This document shows positions 60,470-64,000 of a stretch of 64,000 bases of DNA, in pieces. Source of the stretch: CAWEZN01 sp964498015 (GTDB lineage: Bacteria; Zixibacteria; MSB-5A5; GN15; PGXB01). The stretch lies in NCBI GenBank assembly GCA_964498015.1, contig CAZCFT010000001.1:12608-76607 (forward strand), given 5' to 3'. The notes under the pieces were generated by a model, which was not told the origin of the DNA, made no database searches, and saw only the letters and a program-made list of their open reading frames with translations. The position numbers and the translations under genes are program-made. Each line of letters opens with the position of its first letter. Positions within the stretch are counted from its first letter, which is position 1.

Positions 60470-62017
60470 ATGTGCAGGCGTTATAATCGCTTGTTATTCT
60501 TAGGCTTATCTGCTGTCTTTATCATCATGATGTGGGGTTGTTCACAACCTGATGATATAATGACCCCAGCTTCGACAACTAAACTTATCCTAAGGCCGGA
60601 AAGGCTTCCTACTCTTCCCAACGGCATGATTTATGAATTGTGGGTCAAGAATGACGATAACAAGCCCATTTCCCTGGGGAAGTTCAATTGGAATAGTGAG
60701 CTGTATCAATTTCATGATTCAGCCGGAAATAAGATGGACTCTCTTTGGACAGTGAATTTTGATGCTTTGAAATATAAATGGATCTGTTTGAGCGTGGAGA
60801 CCTACCCGGATCTGGAACCCGATTCAATGGGGCCAGTGATGCTCCAAGATACAATCGCTGACCCGGAGAAAAAGCCAATAAAGATGCTTTACCCCATAGA
60901 TCTCTGGCTGGGCCAGGCCGGGTATGCTGTGACGACCCCTACAGATGGAAATTCTTATGTCGCCAATGGCAGTGGAGTTTGGTTTGCATTGTATATTTTT
61001 GATACGACCAGGTCATATTTTGATACAACCGGAGCTTTCACTGGCCTCTATAATTCCAAAAACTTTCAAAAGCGGCTGCTAAAACTTGACACTATTGGAT
61101 GGGATAGCACGATTGAGCCACCCATACCTCTTCTTGATACTCTTGAAAAGGACAGCCTTTCCCACGCGCTCGATACAGTCGGATTGACTAATGTAAGAAT
61201 TACAATTGATTCCAATTTTGTGATCCTTCTGGACACATTCGTCCATACTTCCGTCGTCTTTGATTATGCCACTATCCCGATAAATGTTGGCTCCGAAGAC
61301 ATTTATGACACCGTACTAATGGTCATACCGTCTGGAAAGGAAGAAAGTACTGAGGTTATAATTCCGCCTTTTGCAGATTATCATCTTCCTGATGTCTACT
61401 ATGGCCGGTCGAATGAAAAGACCCAAAAGCTTGACAATTTTCTGCTTAATGCTGAGGAATTGCCTGATTTGGCAAAAGCCGGCCCTGGCCAGAGCGATAT
61501 AAAATGGCATTATAAAGGTTGGGTAATATCTCCATATTTGAAACCAGATTCATCTTTTGGAAAATTGACCAAACCAAGCTGGTCAAGCATCGTGATTGAA
61601 AATCTCTTAAGTCCTCCGTCTGCCGGAGTAATCAGCACGGGATCATTCAAGGATTTTGAAGGCCCGGACGATAGCAATTCTTATTCTATGAATAAGCGTG
61701 TTCCGGCGTTCCCAGGAGAGGATTTTCTTGTGCATCTTCCTCAGGGAATCGGCCCAGATGGCATAACATTCGGAAATCCCAGCGATCCTTCTGAAAGATC
61801 AGGGACGGTGTTTGTTACACTTGAACCAGATAATTATAATAACTCCACGACCAACTTTCCCTTGATTCTAATGATGTCCGAAGAGCGAATGCCGAGTCTA
61901 AGGACGGTTTCGGACAAAACGCTCATTCAGGATTTTCGGCTTGCCAATTGGTTTAGGGCAGTGGATGGTGATATGTCAGGATTCCCGGCAATTCACGTCA
62001 AACTAATTAGAGAATGA
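60470..62017 (+). CDS. Large lipoprotein, unknown function
   Basis: Starting at ATG 60470, ten bases after GGAGG, the protein has a signal peptide with lipobox MMWGC and 515 residues. The mature part is rich in Asp, Ser and Pro and has no family I recognise; repeated strands such as LWVKNDDNKPISLGKF and WYFALYIFDTT-like segments suggest an all-beta surface protein. Three repeated strands with DT (IFDTTRSYFDTTGAF) are notable. It has its own strong promoter and terminator and is likely a well-expressed single-gene unit. Confidence 0.75.
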   Translation: MCRRYNRLLFLGLSAVFIIMMWGCSQPDDIMTPASTTKLILRPERLPTLPNGMIYELWVKNDDNKPISLGKFNWNSELYQFHDSAGNKMDSLWTVNFDALKYKWICLSVETYPDLEPDSMGPVMLQDTIADPEKKPIKMLYPIDLWLGQAGYAVTTPTDGNSYVANGSGVWFALYIFDTTRSYFDTTGAFTGLYNSKNFQKRLLKLDTIGWDSTIEPPIPLLDTLEKDSLSHALDTVGLTNVRITIDSNFVILLDTFVHTSVVFDYATIPINVGSEDIYDTVLMVIPSGKEESTEVIIPPFADYHLPDVYYGRSNEKTQKLDNFLLNAEELPDLAKAGPGQSDIKWHYKGWVISPYLKPDSSFGKLTKPSWSSIVIENLLSPPSAGVISTGSFKDFEGPDDSNSYSMNKRVPAFPGEDFLVHLPQGIGPDGITFGNPSDPSERSGTVFVTLEPDNYNNSTTNFPLILMMSEERMPSLRTVSDKTLIQDFRLANWFRAVDGDMSGFPAIHVKLIRE

Positions 62018-62035
62018 TGTCTGAATATTTTTTGG

Positions 62036-62061
62036 ACCCCGCTTAATGCGGGGTTTTTTTT
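62036..62061 (+). terminator. Intrinsic terminator
   Basis: ACCCCGC (62036-62042) pairs with GCGGGGT (62048-62054) around TTAAT, followed by eight T. It ends the large lipoprotein transcript. Confidence 0.92.
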
Positions 62062-62309
62062 GCCCAAACTTTTCTTCCCAAGGCGTGTCAAAAGGGCAGT
62101 CTTGTCTCTTTGCGATGAGCGAAGCGATGAAGCCATCTTATTTCCAAACAGCCCCTAAGAGATTGTTTGCTGAGACTCGTAAAAAATACGCTTTCCGTAG
62201 GCTATTGGAATCAGGGTATTGATTTATGGAGGGAAAAGTGTAATTTATGGTGAGTAAAGAAGACTTTCGAAACTCAGCGAAATAATATTCGTAGAAATAG
62301 GGAGAAAAA
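62062..62309. other. Intergenic region with a degenerate repeat
   Basis: 248 bases before the Yip1 gene. TCTCTTTGCGATGAGCGAAG (62105-62124) and the later AGAGATTG look like remnants of an inverted repeat type common in other bacteria. No gene or clear promoter is visible; GGGAGAAAA precedes the Yip1 ATG. Confidence 0.35.
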
Positions 62310-63089
62310 ATGGAACAAGATAATTTATCATCATCTCAACCGAGTACAAAAGAGCAAACGGGAATTCTGTCTCCAATAATCATGGCTTTCACCTCCCCCT
62401 CGCTTCTCTTCCAGTCGCTAATCAAGAAAACCGACTGGATTATCCCTTTGATAATTATTATTATCATCGGAGCCACCATCAGTTCCTCCGGGGGATACTT
62501 TGTACGACCAGTCATGACAAAAGATTTATACCCCGCGGCCCTTAATAGCATTGAAAAGTGGAAAGACCGGATGGGGGAGACGCAATATAATGAAGTAAAG
62601 GCAAAAATTGATGAGAGTTTCAAAGAGGCGATGGAAAATCCATTTAAATGGTACTATGTATTAACCTATTCAGGTTTTCCATTTGTCATATCAGTTGTGA
62701 TAGCCGCCATTTGTATACTGTCCGGTAATTTTATCTTCGGAGGTAAATCGAATTTCTGGCTGATCATGAATGTGGTTGTCTTTGCGGCATTGATAGGCTC
62801 TCTGGGCGATGTAATAAGGGGCATTTTGATATTACTCAAGGACACAATCTATGTTTACACGGGTTTGGGGCTTCTTAAACCTATTGATGATGGAAGCTTT
62901 ATATATTATTTTTTCCGTCAGATCGACATTTTTTCTGTCTGGCGCATTTTGGTAACGGCGATCGGACTTGGCGCGATATACAATATGAAACCAAAGCGGT
63001 TTGCCTACGTATTATTCAGCGTATGGACAATATTCATAGTTCTGGTCGCCTTAGCCAATATGTTTACAGGCGGATCAATCATATATTAA
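62310..63089 (+). CDS. Yip1 family membrane protein
   Basis: A 259-residue protein with five hydrophobic segments (about residues 45-65, 112-140, 150-175, 200-225 and 233-255). The N-terminal SPSLLFQSLIKKTDWIIPL matches the start of Yip1 domains (P-x-x-F-x-x-L, W-x-x-P). Its biochemical role in bacteria is unknown. It lies 16 bases before a tolC-type gene and probably belongs to an efflux operon that continues beyond the window. Confidence 0.8.
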   Translation: MEQDNLSSSQPSTKEQTGILSPIIMAFTSPSLLFQSLIKKTDWIIPLIIIIIIGATISSSGGYFVRPVMTKDLYPAALNSIEKWKDRMGETQYNEVKAKIDESFKEAMENPFKWYYVLTYSGFPFVISVVIAAICILSGNFIFGGKSNFWLIMNVVVFAALIGSLGDVIRGILILLKDTIYVYTGLGLLKPIDDGSFIYYFFRQIDIFSVWRILVTAIGLGAIYNMKPKRFAYVLFSVWTIFIVLVALANMFTGGSIIY

Positions 63090-63105
63090 GCAAGGAGAGT
63101 TTTTA

Positions 63106-64000
63106 ATGACTCGCAAATACCGACTGATTTCAGCTATAGCATTTGTTTTTATCTTTTTACTGGGTGGCGTAATCTGGGCCAAGGTTTTGACGCTTGATGA
63201 TTGCATCCAATCAGCCCTGAAAAATCATCCCGACATTATCCGGGCCAAAGGTCAGGTCAAAGCCGCCGACGGCAATCTCTGGCAGGCCTTTGGGGCATTC
63301 CTGCCTTATGTTTCGGCTAATGCGTCAGGATCTCAAACCAGTACCGAGGTTATCACAGATACTGTTTCTTATGGCCAGATTGATACAATCGTTCAGAGAG
63401 GGGGAATCAGCAAAGGATACTCTCTGGGCGCATCTGCGTCTCTGACTATTTTCAATGGCGGACAGAATATCTTCAATTATTTGGGGGCGAAAGCGGATAA
63501 AAGCTACTTTGATTATCTTCGCGAGCAGACCGAGCAAGGATTGATCCTGACTGTAAAGACAACCTATTTCGCTTACTTAGCTTCGCTTAAGAACAAAGAG
63601 GCGATGGAAGAAGCGGTAAAAAGAAGCGAAGAACAGCTCAAGCTGGCAAATTCCAGATTTGAGGTCGGTTCGGCGTCGAAGTCGGATGTTCTGAAGGCGC
63701 AGGTTCAAGATGGCACAGATAAGCTGTCCCTTCTCGATGCTGAGAACGGAATCCAGATTGCCCGCGCTAATCTTGCTTATCTGGTTGGCGTCGACGTCAA
63801 TTCCGATGTTGAATTCTCCACGGATTTCAAGCGAGGCGAATACAGCGGTACTGAAGAGACAGCGCTGAAATTCGGCTTGAGTAATCATCCGGGTCTTCTG
63901 GCAGATGCCAAGAATCTGGATGTCGCCAAATATGACCTTAATTCGACGCGCGGGACATATTTCCCAACCCTCACAGTCGGGGTGAGTCGAAACTGGTCTA
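63106..64000 (+). CDS. TolC family outer-membrane efflux protein, 3' end missing
   Basis: Starts at ATG 63106 behind AAGGAGAG and is open to the window end (298 codons visible). A signal peptide (residues 1-25, ending VIWAK) is followed by the family start LTLDDCIQSALKNHPDI, the AKGQVKAADGNLWQAFGAF helix, a strand pair around residues 70-120 and long coiled-coil helices with LKLANSRFEVGSASKSDVLK. A second repeat begins near residue 255. The protein forms the outer-membrane channel of tripartite exporters. The pump genes should follow outside the window. Confidence 0.93.
   Translation, partial: MTRKYRLISAIAFVFIFLLGGVIWAKVLTLDDCIQSALKNHPDIIRAKGQVKAADGNLWQAFGAFLPYVSANASGSQTSTEVITDTVSYGQIDTIVQRGGISKGYSLGASASLTIFNGGQNIFNYLGAKADKSYFDYLREQTEQGLILTVKTTYFAYLASLKNKEAMEEAVKRSEEQLKLANSRFEVGSASKSDVLKAQVQDGTDKLSLLDAENGIQIARANLAYLVGVDVNSDVEFSTDFKRGEYSGTEETALKFGLSNHPGLLADAKNLDVAKYDLNSTRGTYFPTLTVGVSRNWS

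Noticed and set aside
1..64000. tRNA, rRNA, CRISPR arrays, phage genes, IS transposases, toxin-antitoxin or defence genes
   Set aside because: I looked for T-arm motifs, regularly spaced repeats and mobile-element proteins and found none that could be supported.

Overview
This 64 kb window is ordinary, gene-dense bacterial chromosome, coding on both strands, with no phage, integrase, IS transposase, CRISPR array, rRNA or tRNA that I can see. The organism is Gram-negative: it encodes an Omp85 protein next to a TamB-like protein, an AsmA protein, MlaE/MlaF, a TolC-type protein, Lgt and several lipoproteins. The mix (ADP-forming acyl-CoA synthetase fusion, DUF1573, two-CW protein, split rubrerythrin, archease-RtcB, many TTG/GTG starts, moderate GC) suggests an uncultured FCB-group lineage such as candidate phylum Zixibacteria. 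That placement is inference, not something the sequence proves.

Layout. 1-4.4 kb: gatB (cut by the window start) and purN-purC-purH. 4.5-13 kb: DUF494/Smg, coaBC, family-4 uracil-DNA glycosylase, dnaB, mlaE, mlaF, radA, a flavin reductase-like protein and tgt, most of them touching or overlapping. 13.0-24 kb: a convergent outer-membrane protein, then uppS, cdsA, a UbiA prenyltransferase, an NlpC/P60 lipoprotein, uvrC, xseA-xseB, ispA, dxs and nadK, a group rich in isoprenoid and repair functions. 24.3-31 kb: acyl-CoA synthetase, a small membrane protein, gltX, and a peroxide-defence group (ferritin-like protein, 36-residue rubredoxin, peroxiredoxin), then nadA. 31-35 kb, minus strand: nadE-rsmI-PAP2-lgt-EamA. 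35.3-50 kb: ssb, a CMD-like protein, tamB-tamA, cysteine desulfurase, mnmA, a UPF0173 hydrolase, AsmA, ferredoxin, archease-rtcB. 50-64 kb: a PKD-like lipoprotein, a membrane ferredoxin with a heavy-metal-domain protein, DinB, cysK-DUF1573, SPOR lipoprotein, S9 peptidase, a zinc-ribbon/PEGA/TPR protein with a two-CW partner, a lipoprotein, a Yip1 protein and a tolC cut by the window end.

The most notable item is the peroxiredoxin at 29315-29800. Its peroxidatic cysteine codon is an in-frame TGA, and a 13-bp stem-loop of bacterial SECIS geometry follows it, so it is very probably a selenoprotein. It sits directly after a rubrerythrin split into two genes. A second theme is short palindrome-like repeats (cores of about 16 bp) found in one intergenic site and, in the same reading frame, inside four unrelated genes, where they add PAIDG-like or PAVAGSG-like peptides. 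A third is unusual gene starts: uppS and xseA appear leaderless or nearly so, and mnmA and archease-rtcB start immediately after intrinsic-terminator hairpins without a visible Shine-Dalgarno. Several non-coding stretches also hold compact inverted-repeat structures that I could not assign to a known RNA family.
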